Shown one piece after another: positions 42,701 through 55,698 of a DNA stretch of 64,000 nt; positions within the stretch are counted from its first letter, which is position 1, and each line of letters starts with the position of its first letter. Location: contig OX344758.2 of assembly GCA_947034885.2 (NCBI GenBank), positions 6,946,501 through 7,010,500 of the forward strand, in the 5' to 3' direction. The notes under the pieces were generated by a model. That model had not been told where the DNA came from. It was given only the letters and a program-made list of their open reading frames with translations, and searched no databases. Both the position numbers and the translations under genes were made by a program. Source of the stretch: Thuidium tamariscinum. Taxonomy: Eukaryota > Streptophyta > Bryopsida > Hypnales > Thuidiaceae.

Positions 42701-44879
42701 ATATAATTCCATTAGAAATGTAGTTTCTAGTTTGAAACTATGCGACAAATGGACAAAATCTCTAATAACTGAGCAATCATCCTCTACACCAAGGTGAACA
42801 ATCTAATGGACAAAGGATTTTGTCCACTACCATAGGAGGTCTAATTTGAATTAGGACTATCAAAAGTTCTATTGCAACAATCTAATGATTTCTTAACAAG
42901 AACAAACATTAATAATTGTTATAAAAGTAGAAGAGACCATTGTGGTCATTGAATTAGGTGATGAAGTTTTGAAGAGTGCAAGTTTCAATGTTTAACTTTC
43001 TATACAAATTGTGCTAAATAAGAAAAAGGATCAAGTATATATCTTCAAGAGAGAGTAGCACAAAACCACTTGGGTCCATAAGTTCAGAGGCACATACAAT
43101 ACAATCTACATATGTTAGTATAGAGCATGTATTCTCACCATGCTTCTTTTTATATAAAGTGCATTCTTCAACTTATTGCAATGTTTAAATGTTAGAACAT
43201 TTTCAATTTACACATGTTTTTTCTTTTTCAAATTATTTAATACTAATATACATTGATAGGGCCTTATGCTCAAATACAATAGAAATCAATAGTCTTCAAT
43301 TTGTAGGTGATATAAATTGAATACTCCATATATCTTCAATTTGCAAGTCACTACAAATGGCCATATTTATTGAAATGAGACAATTTGAAGTCTCATATTA
43401 TCTTTGACTTTTCATTTAGATGATAATAAGTATTTGATATTGAAATCTTTTGAAAGATTGAGACTTTATTATGTTAATACATTTATAAACCTTTGATTTT
43501 ATAAAAGTTTGTTCATAGATTTTTTATTTGTTAGAATAGAGCTCTCAAAGAGTTAGGCTAAATTCTAAAAATGCCCATTTTATTTCAATTTAATGAATTG
43601 AACTGGAGGTGACTTTTGATAAGCTTCAACTGACCTTGATTTTGAATGCAAAGTTGTGATCTTAAAGTTAAAGTAGTGGAAATGGTGGAATTTATCACGC
43701 TCAATTAGAGAGACAATATATTGGCAATGTGATATAAATTTGACATTTAATAGGAATGCACATGATTCTTTGAAAACCCCGTGCCATCAAATCAACAACA
43801 ACAAATGCATTTAAAATAATATAAAAACATTTTACAATTAAGAAGAAAATGCATAATATATATTAAGTGACTTTTAACTTCAAGAATTCATAGGACTTCA
43901 AGAATTCATGGACAAATGACATCAAACAATAGAATTATATATTCATAGCATGGCATGATGTACTCTGATATAAAATACAAAATGAAAGTAATTACAAATG
44001 TTACATTGCCTTAGGCAATACATCAATTGTCAAGATGTAAAGTTATAAATAAGAAGAATAAACAGATGAATTTTACAAATATTGTAGACAAGCAATTCTC
44101 TGTCCTTTCTGCTCTTTAAAGAATCAACATACTTGAATAATACATAGTATTATGTAGGATTTTGAAATACTTTGAATTTATAACTCAGGATTTCATTTAC
44201 GTCTGTTGGTTACACCAACAATATCCAACCTCATGTATGTCATTTAAAATTCAAATCTACACCAAATTGTACTTCCAAACTACATGTAACAATGCATGTT
44301 TATTACAAATTTTCAAACCAGAACACTACTCAAGCTTGCCTTTCATTGAATCAACTGCAGTTGCACATGGGAATCCTAGGGCAAAGCAGAGTATGCATCT
44401 TATCTATGACGATATGCAAGCTTCTCACCTTTCATCTGCAAAAACAATCTTCAATGCATACTAATATATCATCAATTGAAAGCAGCAGAATGACCGAAGC
44501 ATCGTAGTTGCGAAAATCTAGCAAGTAAACCCTAGGAAAAACAGTTGAATTCAAAGAACACAACCGCAAGCTCTCACTACGGCTGAACACTTCTCTTGCT
44601 ACTGCAACCAGCAACTGTGCACCTACAAAATCGGATCGCTCAATTCTTAAAAACTCAAGTTAAAATGTAGAATCGAGAACCCCCTTGCGGTATAAACAGT
44701 CACCCCTAGATGTCTCCTATTCAAGACGTCTCTAACGGGAACATCTTCAAGCGGAGGTTTCCGATTCTACCTCTGTACCCAAAAATCAGCAATAGAGAAA
44801 GATGCATATAAGAAGCAACACTACGAGAGAATGTGTTCAAGACTCTGTGAGGAATGCTTCACTTCGGCATCAGTGACAT
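42701..44879. other. AT-rich then mixed spacer
   Basis: 42701-44150 is AT-rich with no gene seen. From about 44150 the composition becomes more genic, and overlapping frames (44162-44464, 44292-44507 plus) have no recognised domain. This may be the distal 3' region of the FKBP gene or a decayed gene. Confidence 0.35.
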
Positions 44880-45340
44880 GACATGTGAGGTTCATAGTGG
44901 GAAAGATACTTCTATTCATTAAACCACAAATCTCTTGACAGTTGCTCAGACTGTTAAGAAAACCCTAAAACCATGATCTTACCTGCTTGAATTCGAAAAT
45001 GCCACCACAAGCAATTCCAGAAATTGCAAAGTTAAGTGCATGACTTCACACTACAGAAATGGAAAAGAACGGATCAATGAATACATCAATCATAAAAACA
45101 TAGCATCTTGAAAAACAGCCAAACCTCTCGCAAACCCTAGCCTCAGTTCCCTGTACTGTACATGTGAGGTTGAAAATGGGAAAGATACTCGCGTTCAGTA
45201 AACCACAACTCTCCTGATTGTTGTTCAGCCTGTTAAGAACATAAAATTCTAAAATAGTGACCACGCCTGCTCAAATTCCAAAATGCCACCACACGCAATC
45301 ACAGAAATTAAGAGCATGATTTCCCATTACTAAGAACAGA
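44880..45340. repeat. Tandem duplication, unit about 278 bp, 3' of the FKBP gene
   Basis: 44882-45060 and 45160-45340 are aligned copies. Both open CATGTGAGGTT, contain GGGAAAGATACT, CTGTTAAGAA and AAATGCCACCACA, and end near a CATGA(C/T)TTC word followed by an ACTA run. Similarity is moderate, so it is not recent. Confidence 0.6.
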
Positions 45341-45398
45341 ACAAGGTACACATGAAGCTAAACTAACAGGCAACCTCACATGAGAAGCAAATCTCACT

Positions 45399-45896
45399 CT
45401 ACAACTCATCGTCTTCAGGATCTTCATCTTCCACAGGCGGTTCCGTCGGCAAAGTAACCTCGGGAGCCGAGCCAGCGCCAGTCTTCCCGTTCACAGCCAC
45501 GAGTTCCGTCTCGAAGATCAAAGTGGCACCGCCAGGAATCTTGGGCGGGGCACCAGAATCGCCATAGCCAAGCTTGGCCGGAATCTTCAACTTCCGCTTC
45601 TCCCCGACACACATGCCGAGAATCCCCTGGTCCCAGCCCTTGATGACCGCTCCCTGTCCAAGCTTGAAATCCAGAGGCTGGCCCCTACCATAGCTCTCAT
45701 CGAAGAGCGTTCCGTCGGTGAGCGTGCCGCGGTAGTGCACGCTCACTTGGTCGCCCTTGTGCGCCTTCAACTCACAGCTCTTCGGCTTGAATTTCACACC
45801 AATCTGAAGCTCCGTCACCTCTTTCGCATCGACAAGTGTCGTGACCGTGACGATCGCCAAACAGGCCATCACCAATGCCGCCCTCATGATCGCCAT
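45399..45896 (-). CDS. FKBP15: FKBP-type peptidyl-prolyl isomerase, ER-luminal (FKBP15/FKBP2-like)
   Basis: Catalyses proline cis/trans isomerisation during protein folding in the ER. One exon, 165 residues. A signal peptide occupies about residues 1-24 ([21 protein letters not shown]). The FKBP domain runs about 30-136 with the ligand-pocket residues in place: SVHYRGTL (Y55), [21 protein letters not shown] (84-91, W88), [19 protein letters not shown] (Y111, F128). The acidic tail ends EDDEL, a KDEL/HDEL-like ER retention signal. The start is ATG 45896; the longer upstream frame begins at a non-ATG codon. Being intronless is unusual compared with seed-plant relatives. Confidence 0.92.
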   Translation of the reverse strand: MAIMRAALVMACLAIVTVTTLVDAKEVTELQIGVKFKPKSCELKAHKGDQVSVHYRGTLTDGTLFDESYGRGQPLDFKLGQGAVIKGWDQGILGMCVGEKRKLKIPAKLGYGDSGAPPKIPGGATLIFETELVAVNGKTGAGSAPEVTLPTEPPVEDEDPEDDEL

Positions 45897-46054
45897 CGCC
45901 GTTCCCCAGAGCTTCGAATTCGGTAGATCCAATGTGCGTCCGGGGTAACTAAATCCCTGAAGCGAGAGAGACGACGAGCATCGGTAACGACGCTCTTCCG
46001 TCGGGACAAAGATGGACGAAAATGACTTTCGTCGTCGCCGGTTGTTCGCTTCTC

Positions 46055-46101
46055 ATTGGCTAGGGACTATAGGGGTGACACCAGTCGATTCGTCTCATTG
46101 G
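46055..46101 (-). promoter_or_regulatory. Paired CCAAT boxes upstream of FKBP15
   Basis: On the minus strand CCAAT occurs at 46059-46055 and 46101-46097, both in the context CCAATGAG, about 160 and 200 bases before the start codon. No ERSE (CCAAT-N9-CCACG) partner is visible, so stress regulation cannot be claimed. Confidence 0.4.
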
Positions 46102-46399
46102 TCAATCCCCCGACCCGGGAAGTATGGAGGACGAAGACTCGATTTCGTTCGACCAAAACGAAGACGAGATCTTATGTCAGTCCAGTTAGATGGGTCGGGG
46201 AGTGGCAGGAGTTTTTTGTACCGCCAATAAATATAAATTCCTGGTTGCAGATCCGCATTCGTAAGATACAGCAATACGTTTTTGTATAATCGTACACCAA
46301 ATGCATTCCTGACTGGATAAGAGCGAGTTTCAGCCAGATCGAAGCAGTCTGCCGATATCACCATGTAAGGATAGTTATTTTTCACTATGCATCGATTGC

Positions 46400-48200
46400 A
46401 TTCACAATATTACAGTATGTGCGCCATAATCTCAATGCAAACAAGTATTGTCATGTCCTTGAATTGCGGCAAGTTGTGATTGGCGAGAAGAGTCAAGACT
46501 GCTAATGCTCGAGTATGATAATTACCGATACAAGTACGTAGAATGGCATAAAACATGCGTTTAGTAGTACAGTAGGGAGTTGTACAGTATTAGTAGAGTT
46601 GCAATTGCAATTTAGGTTTATAAGGAATCCTTAGAGATCTCAAGGTAATCGATCAAACTGCTGTTGCTTCAATTCACAATCGTTTCAAATATTAATATGC
46701 TGTCCGGCAAGAGTCTACTGCATCCAAATTGAAGGATTGAGATGATGGATTTCACCCAAAAGAGCAGTGTCAAGAGATTTACAACTCTCTCCATGACATT
46801 CATAACCTCCGAGGATCTCGATTTATTCCGGAAGTGTACGTACTCCAGGTCGAAGACTGAAGCTTCTCACACATATTTTTCTCGAGCTTTGCGGACTCAG
46901 CTCCGAGGTTGCAATGTTGCAATGTCCTTTAGATTTCTAAATTTGCTCATTTGAGACTCCTCCAGGTTAGTTCCATTTTCCAATGCTCACAAAATTCAGT
47001 TGCCCTAGCTAGCTGCGCCGATTACGATAGAATATAACTTATATATGATGAGAGGTCGCACTATTACTCTGACGACAAAGAATGAGTCACCACTAATTAA
47101 AAACTCTTGCCCTACTTCAAGATTGTTTTCATCAGCAGAATTCTTCCATCCATCTTGCAGCGTTCGATATCACTGAAAACTTAGTCGGAAATCTGCAGTT
47201 CGCACCTTGGACTCAGATTCATGAATACCCTGAAGACGGCTACAATATGTCCTCCAGATTTGAACAGGAATCTCCTGCAAGCCAAAATCACTTATCTTCG
47301 GATACATTTATTATATCACTGCGCATTCCACCCTGAACCCTGAACCCTAGTGACGCATGACCATGAGCTTGGAGGTTGGAGGTTGAATATCAGGCTGGAA
47401 GGCAAGTTTTCTCAGCAATGTCCTAACTCCAAACCCTAAAGACACATAAGCAATTGAGCATGAACCTGGAGGTTGCATAACATGCTGGAAGGTAAGCTTA
47501 GATATTCTAGAAAATGCGTGAGAGCAGAGCGAATGGGGAGGCCATGTTGTCAGACAAGTTCTGAGTGTGTGGGCAATAATATTTAATTTAACAATCAGTC
47601 TCACTCGCTTGATCTGACTGACCGCAGCAACTAGCGATGGAAGACAGTCGCATCAGGCTGGTGAGATAGTCTTGCGCGCATTTCGAGTTGAAGACTCATA
47701 TTTATGCAAGCAAAGACGTTGGCCAGTTTCTTTCTCCACGAGAGCTTGCAGTGAATCGATCAAACTGAGCTGTTTGTCCGCGTTTTCCATACAGTATGTA
47801 ACTGGCTGGGATCGGAGTTTCTTGTTTAAGCACGGAAGTTGACGATTCCTAGTCTACCTTGATTTTCATGTGCAAGAGCTCGGTGCTCATCACCTATTTT
47901 CTATGTTCCCGCACCAGATTGCTGTGCAGGATCATCCTTTGATCGAGTGGAAACCCGAGATTGTCATGGCCGATTCATTGCACCATCGAGTGAGTCGCGG
48001 CGACCTCGCTCGATCCGGGGATAGAATTGAATCTTGGTAACTTTGTTTCGAATCCTTAAAATTTGCGTCCATCAATAATTTCTCTTCAACTTTTGTGGGT
48101 ATATATGAGAATTAATCAAGGAACCGTCTGAATACATTGCTGCCAACAGAACCTCAAATTCATGACGGAAATTCAACTTCTTAACCAACTCGACGTCGTT
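46400..48200 (+). other. Region with isolated exon-like frames, gene uncertain
   Basis: Two pieces look like exons. First, 47136-47336, preceded by TTTTCATCAG, stays open for 66 codons (QNSSIHLAAFDITENLVGN.. with NMSSRFEQESPASQ) to TGA. Second, 47918-47989 is 24 codons (IAVQDHPLIEWKPEIV..) between a pyrimidine-rich CCGCACCAG acceptor and a perfect GTGAGT donor. I could not join them or name a family. This may be a lineage-specific gene, a decayed gene or a non-coding transcript. Confidence 0.3.
47345..47505. repeat. Short tandem repeat, unit about 90 bp
   Basis: Two imperfect units share ACCCTA, CATGA.C.TGGAGGTT and GCTGGAAGG.AAG. They follow a telomere-like run ACCCTGAACCCTGAACCC (47331-47348). 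Confidence 0.45.
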
Positions 48201-48496
48201 GCTGTACGTTGATAAACTGCGCGATGAAGGCTAGGGATGCATGTGGTCAGATCGAGGTGTCTCTCAATCAGCTCTCGATCTTCCTCATTGCGAGTAGAGT
48301 AAGTTATTGAACGACTTCGCTACACATTTTGTAGCCAAATACTCATTAGTGTATTCATGAAACTGTTTTAGGGTTTAGGGCTTTCTGTGCCCAAACTCTC
48401 TCTTCAGCAGGGCTTCTTTTTTAATTTTTTATGAAGTTCCAAAGTGTGATAAAAAAAATGTTACTACTGTGCTCCAGAATTCAACATTCATTCACA

Positions 48497-48760
48497 CTAG
48501 TGTGCCTTGTGCCGACCTTACAGTCAGAACTAAAGTAAAAGTTATTTTTTATTTTTTGAGAACCATAAAAACTTTGAAATTCAATAATTTTCACACCATA
48601 GATCAGAACATCACGAAACCTAGCCCGTGCACCCCTCCTCGCCGAGAGCTTTCCGGCGGTACCAAATACATGACCGTTGGATGCATGGTCTAGGAGATCT
48701 CAACATGACAAACAAAACAAACAAAATAAACAAAATAAACTACCTGTCTTAAGGTATAGA
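48497..48760 (-). mobile_element. Non-autonomous Helitron, short copy
   Basis: Minus strand: starts TCTATACCTTAAGACAGG after host A and ends CTAG before host T. The interior matches one unit of 3322-3810 (CCCGTGCACCCCTCCTCGCC is shared). The 3' hairpin is worn. Single-unit structure shows the 3.3-kb copy arose by internal duplication. Confidence 0.7.
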
Positions 48761-51700
48761 TATTGGATAGAAAATATTGTATTGTCACATATCACATGAA
48801 CATAGCTCTATTTTCATCCACAATTTGGCAAAGCTATCCATGATTTTTTTAGTAATATAAAGTTTTAAGGCAAAAAACTTCATGGTTTTTTGTTATTTTT
48901 TTAGTCAAATGAATTTAGCAATTTGGCACCAAAAAGCAAAAAAAAAATCCTACTCTTCAAGAATCCTATTCCTGCTTTTTAAGAGCCAAGGATCCATTAG
49001 AGCTGTAGAATCTAGTAGAGTACACTAAAATAAAAATACTATCTCCTACTAAGAATTGTTGGTTGGTTCATTGTTAGGGCTAGGGTGGACGGAATCCCTT
49101 ACTTAGTCCTTTAGAAAAATGTTGAAATTCTTTATTACTAACACATTATAAAATTTGCAAATTTTAAATTCATATTTGCAATGAGAAGCCCCAAATTAGC
49201 AAGGAAGAGTGTAAGAAATAAAATTTTCAAGCACAAAATATGGGACTTTTTATTTCCTTGCATTCTTAGAATGACTTGGATGAGCTTTGCAAGGTGGACA
49301 ATTTACCTTGATTGTTGTTAGTTGGTGGAATTGGGAAATCTTTGGTGGCAATTTAAAAAACATTGGACAAAAAACATGTGAAAAAACCTTCAAAACTTCT
49401 ACTGAAGATAACAAATGGAGAAAAATTGGATTTAAGGATTTGAAAATTTGGTTGAATATAAGAATTAAAGGAAAATAGGTGGTAAAACTCAAAAAATATC
49501 TCAATTTTAAATTCAAGTCTTCCAATCAAATATATACTTTGTTGACTTCAATTACCAAATTGGTTTACAAGTATGCCTTTGCTAATGTACATGACCACTC
49601 ATCTTTGAAGAGAAACAAAGATATGATATAGTCAATCTGTAACCTATCTTTTGAATGGGTAGTGAGGCATGATGCTTCACTACTCACCTAAAAGAATTTT
49701 AAATAAAATAAAATAAAATATTAACTCACCCCCCTCCCATCCCAAACAAATTTAATTTTAAAATTTGCATTCCCCCTTCTCCCTCTGGTAATTTCCATAA
49801 GCCAATGTGATTGACAATCAATATAGGATTTTCAATCCCGTATCTAGTACCCATATCCATATTCAATATGGATATTCAATATTATATCTGTATCTGTATT
49901 TGTATCTTTATCGAATATTTCAATACTATATCCACACTCAATATTCATTTTTGTATTCATATCCGTTTTTTATCTGTATTCGTATCCATATTTGGACGGC
50001 TCAGATTAAATCTCACAAGATCAACAGCTTGTGATTTTTTGAAAAATCAACGGTGATTTTGAAGGTCACCATTCTCTTCTAAAAAACTATCAATGGCTTG
50101 TAAATTTTTTGAGAGGGGGAGGGGGGGGGAAGCAAATGCAAATCAAGGTGGCTACATCTTTTGAGAGGATACTCAATCATTAATCATTTATTGTATGGAC
50201 AAAAACTACTTTGTGCAAAATATGTCTTAGAGAATTAATGAAAAAACCAATATAGTAACCAACCCTATTGCCACTACAATTTTGGATTTGAGTTCATAGA
50301 AGTATAAGAAAAGATTTAAAAAAATATATGGCTAGTATAATTAACAATGAAGATAATAGAAAATAGTTAGACTAGACTTTCCCAAGTGAGTGTGTAATTT
50401 CTATGATTTGAGGAGTTTGCACCCAAAAAATGCATGAATGGCCACTAGGCTCCTCCAAATTGACAAAACAAAGAGTTGATAATAGTCATGCACTCATGCT
50501 TCTCACTAAAACTAACAAATTTCAAAACAATAGTTGTTGTGCAAAGAGACCATTTGGATCAATTACTCACAAATTGAATTTGAATTGTTTTAGTCCAATT
50601 TGGTGGTCAAAATAGGGCTTCTTAGAAGATTGTAGTAATAGTCCTATAGTAAAATTAGGGTTGCTTTCCTTACCACTATGCTCAATTGCATTGAATTGTA
50701 ATAAGTTCTACTAGTTATCATATGCATCATTTGGTTCATAAGTTACCACAAGTGAACATTAAGAGAAATGAGAAGAAAAAATAAACATTTTTGTTTATAG
50801 AAGTCACTTGGGATATTATTAAAGAAAAATCACTAGAAAGTCCTTAGGGGATTCCAAATTTTACATTTCATCTTGCATTTTTATTATTTTTTCCCCTATT
50901 GCTACTTATGTTATGTTGGGATATTGGATGGTTGTCAATCTAAGGAGTGCCTCAAAATCCAAGTATGGAAGGTCCAATTTATTATTGAACACCTTGAAAT
51001 CTAATACACCTTTTATTCTAACCAAGTCGTCAAAAAGAAATGTCCAAAATAGTTCAATGACCATCTACTATCAAGAATTTTTTTTGATGAAATTAAGAAA
51101 GACTTATTTCTTTGACATTTGGTCAAAATTTAGAATGAAGATTTTCTTTTTAACAATGAAACCAATTGTCAATCATGAATCATAAAGGATATGAAATAAT
51201 TTAAAGATGGGAACTTGACTACTCATTGTCAAAACACAAGAATTGTGCTTAAAGTAGAATTTTAGACCTCATTTTAGCATAGTAGAATACCTCAAAAACT
51301 TTGAACTAAAAAAGTTGGAAAATAAAACTAAATTATAATTATCTCCAAAAATGCATTTGAGGTTTTTAGACTCTAACTCAAAGTTATGGACAAATTTTAG
51401 AGAGGGGTTGGAAGGAAGATTTTTTTTGAGATTTTGAAACATTCTCTTTGAATTTTGTCCATAACTCTTAGTTAAAGTCTCAAAACTTCAAATGGTTTTT
51501 TGGAGACATAAATTAATTAGCTTAATTCAAAGTTTTTTGAAAAAAGATATTTTACTATGATAAAATGAGTTTTGAAATTCTATTTTGAGCACAATTCCTA
51601 CATTCATTTTAAATGAATTGTGAACCATTGAGTTTCTATTAATTCTATTCATGTATCCCACATGGGTTGTTTCACCTATAACTATTCACTTGTTTACAAA

Positions 51701-53360
51701 GCTTTTCTTCTCATCTATAGATGCACCAAGTTAAGTGGCTTTGGATTTGAAGATGGTTGCGATAATCATAAGGATTTATGAAGGTCCTTGGAGTCTAAAT
51801 TGATTATTTATCTCAAATGGATTTTTGAAATGATTAGAATATAGTATCCTTAATTTGTTGTAGTGTAACTATTATGACTTGACTATTGGCTTCACAAAGG
51901 TCAAATGTTGTGAACTCCAAAGTAGTACAAATTTACAAGGTCAAGCATGATGTGAAAGTCCTTGCTAAAGGCACTACTTGGCAACCCTCGAGAGGCTTGG
52001 TTTTTGCTCACATGTATATTTAAAATAGATACCACATCAAGTCCCTATTGGAATTTGTCATATATATGGCCATTGAATTGATATGTTGCCAAGATGAAAG
52101 GAGTGGTGCACAAAAAAAGTGGAAAATTTCTATTTGAATAGATATTTAAGAATTGATCAAGAAGTTAGAATAGGCAATCCATTCTATACCCTCCCCTTCA
52201 TTTCCACAACATAAGCTACTCTATTCTCAATCAAGTGTACTTTATATTTTAGCTCTTATAGCCTAAAGCAATATAAATGTTCAAGAAATATACATAAAAA
52301 ATAATGAATAATCATCATATGTACATTAAAAGTCACAATTATCATTTTCATTGATTTAGAAACCAACTTATGATTGAAAATAGAATTACCTATATAACAA
52401 GAATATGTTTCAAAGAATCTTTATGAAAAAAAATTCATAATAATCTCTTTTTTGATGAAAAAAATGCATATAAAAGTTTCAAATATTTTTGAATTTAATG
52501 TCTTTACATGGATAGATTTCTTTCCTTTAATGCATCCATCTAGGCATATTTTCTAGATGTATTCATACTTTTTAGATGGATGTATATTTTCTTGTTGGAA
52601 ATGGATTGCCATCCCAAAGTTAATTTGTTAACAAGCAACCTTGGAATGCCCGTAAAAGAAACCTCGGATGGAATCCCCATATCGGTGTGAGATGAAATAA
52701 ATCCTAGTCTTGCAGCCAACATTGTTGTGTGTGTGGAAACATCATGTGTGCTAGTAGGGGTAGTCACAGCTCTTTCGAGAACCGTATTTTTGTAAAGTCA
52801 AAGCAATTAGCAGGGCAAAAGTGGAGCCAATCGTGAGTCATTCCGTGTCAAAGAACAGTGACACCCCTTTCTGCTGTTCGTAGTGATTCTACAAGAATTT
52901 CTAACTCGCACAATTGGGTGGGAGCTCTGATACTTGCGTTAGGCTGAGGACTTCAAGAAATTCTATGAGAAAATTTTCAAAAACGTTGTTTCTTTATCCG
53001 CAGAGGAGAAGAAACAACACTCCAATTTCCCTGAGAATTTCACGTCCGCCTTTCACTCCCGGTGGCATGACATTAAATTAGTCCCACTAAGTCCTTGAGT
53101 TTACCATAGGGTAAATACTAATTTATTTTAATTTTTTGCATAATTTTTTCTTTCAAATTCTGAGTTCATATTTGGCATCAAAGATCCCAAACTAGTTTAG
53201 GGAGACCCAAACACAACCAAAAAACGCAACAAAAACATAAACCCCAAACCTCAATCAACCCCTAGTAAAATGAATTTTACCATACTGGACCCGCGTTCTA
53301 CTCCTCTGTCGAGCCTTCGTGGGACTGATTTAATGTCTTGCATCCTAGTGCACCAATGTA
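48761..53360. other. AT-rich repeat region
   Basis: No gene seen. Contents: a GGGTGAA-ended repeat relative at about 49080-49310, a degenerate (ATATCCATATTC)-type tract at 49842-50010, a G-rich run near 50115-50130, the dispersed repeat at 51070-51610, and a slightly more genic patch at 52590-52980 without a recognised gene. Confidence 0.4.
51070..51610. repeat. Dispersed repeat with inverted arms, empty for the CACTA MITE
   Basis: Related to 4240-4750. 51225-51400 and 51420-51610 face each other as imperfect inverted arms (AACTCAAAGTTATGGACAAA.TT against AATTTTGTCCATAACTCTTAGTT). Confidence 0.5.
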
Positions 53361-53686
53361 AGGGAGGAGGCTCGAAAACCGCTCATGTTCGAAAACCGCT
53401 CACCTTCTGAAATGTATATTTCTGGTACATGATGCTTTTTGATCTTTATAGTTATGTACAAACAGCAAACATTTGAAGGGGTGGACGGTTTTGGAGCCCT
53501 ATGCCATACTGACTTCAGAAATTCATAACTAATTCTACAAAGCTCCAAAAAATATGAAACGACTTGCGTTAGATGCCTATTCAAGCTGTCTTCCTTAAAT
53601 AGTTCATTGAAAAATATTTTAAGATGTTTCACCTACCCAAAATTTTGTTCAAGCCCTTAGATGGCCAGTTTATGGACCTCCTCCCT
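53361..53686 (-). mobile_element. MITE family 2 (TA target), 326 bp, inverted copy
   Basis: Perfect 11-base ends AGGGAGGAGGC../..CCTCCTCCCT between TA dinucleotides. Same length as the copy at 21568-21893 and its reverse complement inside. Likely Tc1/mariner-type MITE by target and ends. Confidence 0.75.
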
Positions 53687-53738
53687 TACTAATTCTCACA
53701 GAATGCAGAGGACTTCAGAAGTTCTGTGACAACCCCTA

Positions 53739-54125
53739 AGGGAGAAACACCCATTTCTGTCCCTGTACCTATTCATGGTCCCTAGAGTGTCACTAAATCT
53801 GTCCATGAGCGTTCATTAAAGTGTCCAACAAGTGTTTAACTCTAATTTGTTGACGCAGTTGTAAGACACATGTATAATTTTCATTCACTGACAACTGATT
53901 TCAGCAGAGTTCAGTTTAAGGTACACCTATAGGACGGTTCCAGTGGTCTAGGGAGCCAACTCTTTGAAAATTTGTAGAAATTACATACTGATTCCGAAAA
54001 TTTTAATTTTTTTTTTGAACATTCATGATTTTCTCTCGCTAATACTAGAAAAATATCAGTTTTAGGAAAATATGCCTCCAACCATGCTGAATTCCTTATT
54101 CGGACGGTTTTGGGTGTTTCCACTG
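53739..54125 (+). mobile_element. MITE family 1, copy 2
   Basis: AGGGAGAAACACCC at the left, GGGTGTTTCCACTG at the right, TA on both sides. It starts only 52 bases after the family 2 element. Confidence 0.75.
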
Positions 54126-54816
54126 TAGTGTGTTTGCATTATGTTCTACGGTCCAAGGTCAACTACAAGTAACACAAGGCCACGGAGGGCTAAGATAAAC
54201 TTGCATCCCCCAACTCGGTGAGCCTACTGGCTGACATTCCTTCTCCTCTCTTACTTTTCTTTTTCTTTGTAAAACATGGACAATTTTCCATTAACTCCGT
54301 CCTCTCTTAAGTTACTTTTGAACAGGAAAGAAAATAGTCCCAGTCAGGGCACTTATGAGTAGTTCACTTGGTGCTTTGTATTTTATGTAGGACGTTAAAT
54401 CCGTTGCACGAAGTGGGTCCAGGAGGGTAAAACTATGTTATCCGGGGATAAAAGTAAAAAATCCCTCTATTTTTGGGTCATGTTTTTGGGTATGTTGGAG
54501 GTTATCCAAGTTCATTTGGGGGCTTTCATTGCAAATATGAATTCAAAATTTGCAAAAAATTTTTTTGGCAAAAAATAAAAAATTTCAGCGTCTACCCCTG
54601 GACTAAATCCAACGTGCTAGTCGCACTTCATGGAACAAATTAAACGTCCTGCTTATTTGATTTTCTTGCAATCAAATTCTTTTTTTCTTTTTTCTTTTTT
54701 GAAACAAATGGAATTCCATTGCAAAACACGGAGTACAAAGCAGCCAAGCCTAACAGGCTGGACAGAAGGAGGAAGAGAGAAACTACATAAAGAGACAAGG
54801 ATCAGGTCCATGTCTA
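54126..54816. other. Spacer between MITEs
   Basis: No gene seen; 54420-54610 resembles the GGGTGAA-ended repeat (compare 31747-31955). Confidence 0.35.
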
Positions 54817-55203
54817 AGGGCAAAACACCCATTCCCGCACCTGTTCCTTGCAATGGACAGTAGATTCACCTAAATCTGTCAGTGGAGTTCCCTTAATGTA
54901 TTCGCCACATTTGTGATTGTAATTTGCTAACACAATTGAAGGACACATAGGAAAATTTGTTTGGTTGCGTGCTGATTTTCGCAGAGTTCAGTTTTGGGGC
55001 ACATACCTATAGGACAGTTTCACAGGTCTAGGGAGCCAACACTTTGAAAATTTGTAGAAATTACATATTGTATCCGAAAAATCTTTTTTTGTTTTGAATA
55101 TTCATTATTTTCACTCACTAATACTAGAAAAATATCATTTTTAGAAAACACTGCCTCCAACTATGCTGAATTCCTTATTTTGACGGTTTTGGTGTTTCCA
55201 CTG
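54817..55203 (+). mobile_element. MITE family 1, copy 3
   Basis: AGGGCAAAACACCC to GGTGTTTCCACTG; left TA kept, right TA lost. Shares the full interior with copies 2 and 4 (CAGAGTTCAGTTT, TAGGGAGCCAAC, ATGCTGAATTCC). Confidence 0.7.
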
Positions 55204-55698
55204 GAGTCCAAACTATACAATGGAATTCATTTCATTTGTGTCAAATAAAAGAAAAAGAAGAAGAGGAAGAAAATAAAATTAAAAACGGTCTCCAACACTG
55301 TATAAGTTAGTACATGGTAGTCATAAAACTAAGTCAGAGCATGACTGTTTGGGGAATGCAAAATAATAATTCAACGGAAACTGTCCATATGGCGTCTCCG
55401 ACAGTACGAATGATGAGCCCGACACGTGCTTTGCAATAGCTGGCTCAAAAAGCGACCCCCTTCTCCTGGAGAGAGCTCTGGAATGGACACTCGAGAATAA
55501 GTAGGAGCCTACCATATACTTCTTTGAAAATTCATAAGTAATTCATAAATGCTCCAGAAAATATGAAACCACTTGAGTTAGATTTCGCATCAATTCTTCT
55601 TCAAGTGAAAAATAAGTGTAAATATTTTAGGGCATCTAAAATCCATCAAAAAGGTCTACCAGTTCTTAAAGGGTCGCTTTTTGGAGTCACCTACATTA
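55204..55698. other. Spacer with degenerate MITE family 2 copy
   Basis: About 55515-55690 resembles MITE family 2 (TTCATAA.TAATTC, GCTCCA.AAAATATGAAAC) but lacks clean ends. No gene seen. Confidence 0.4.
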
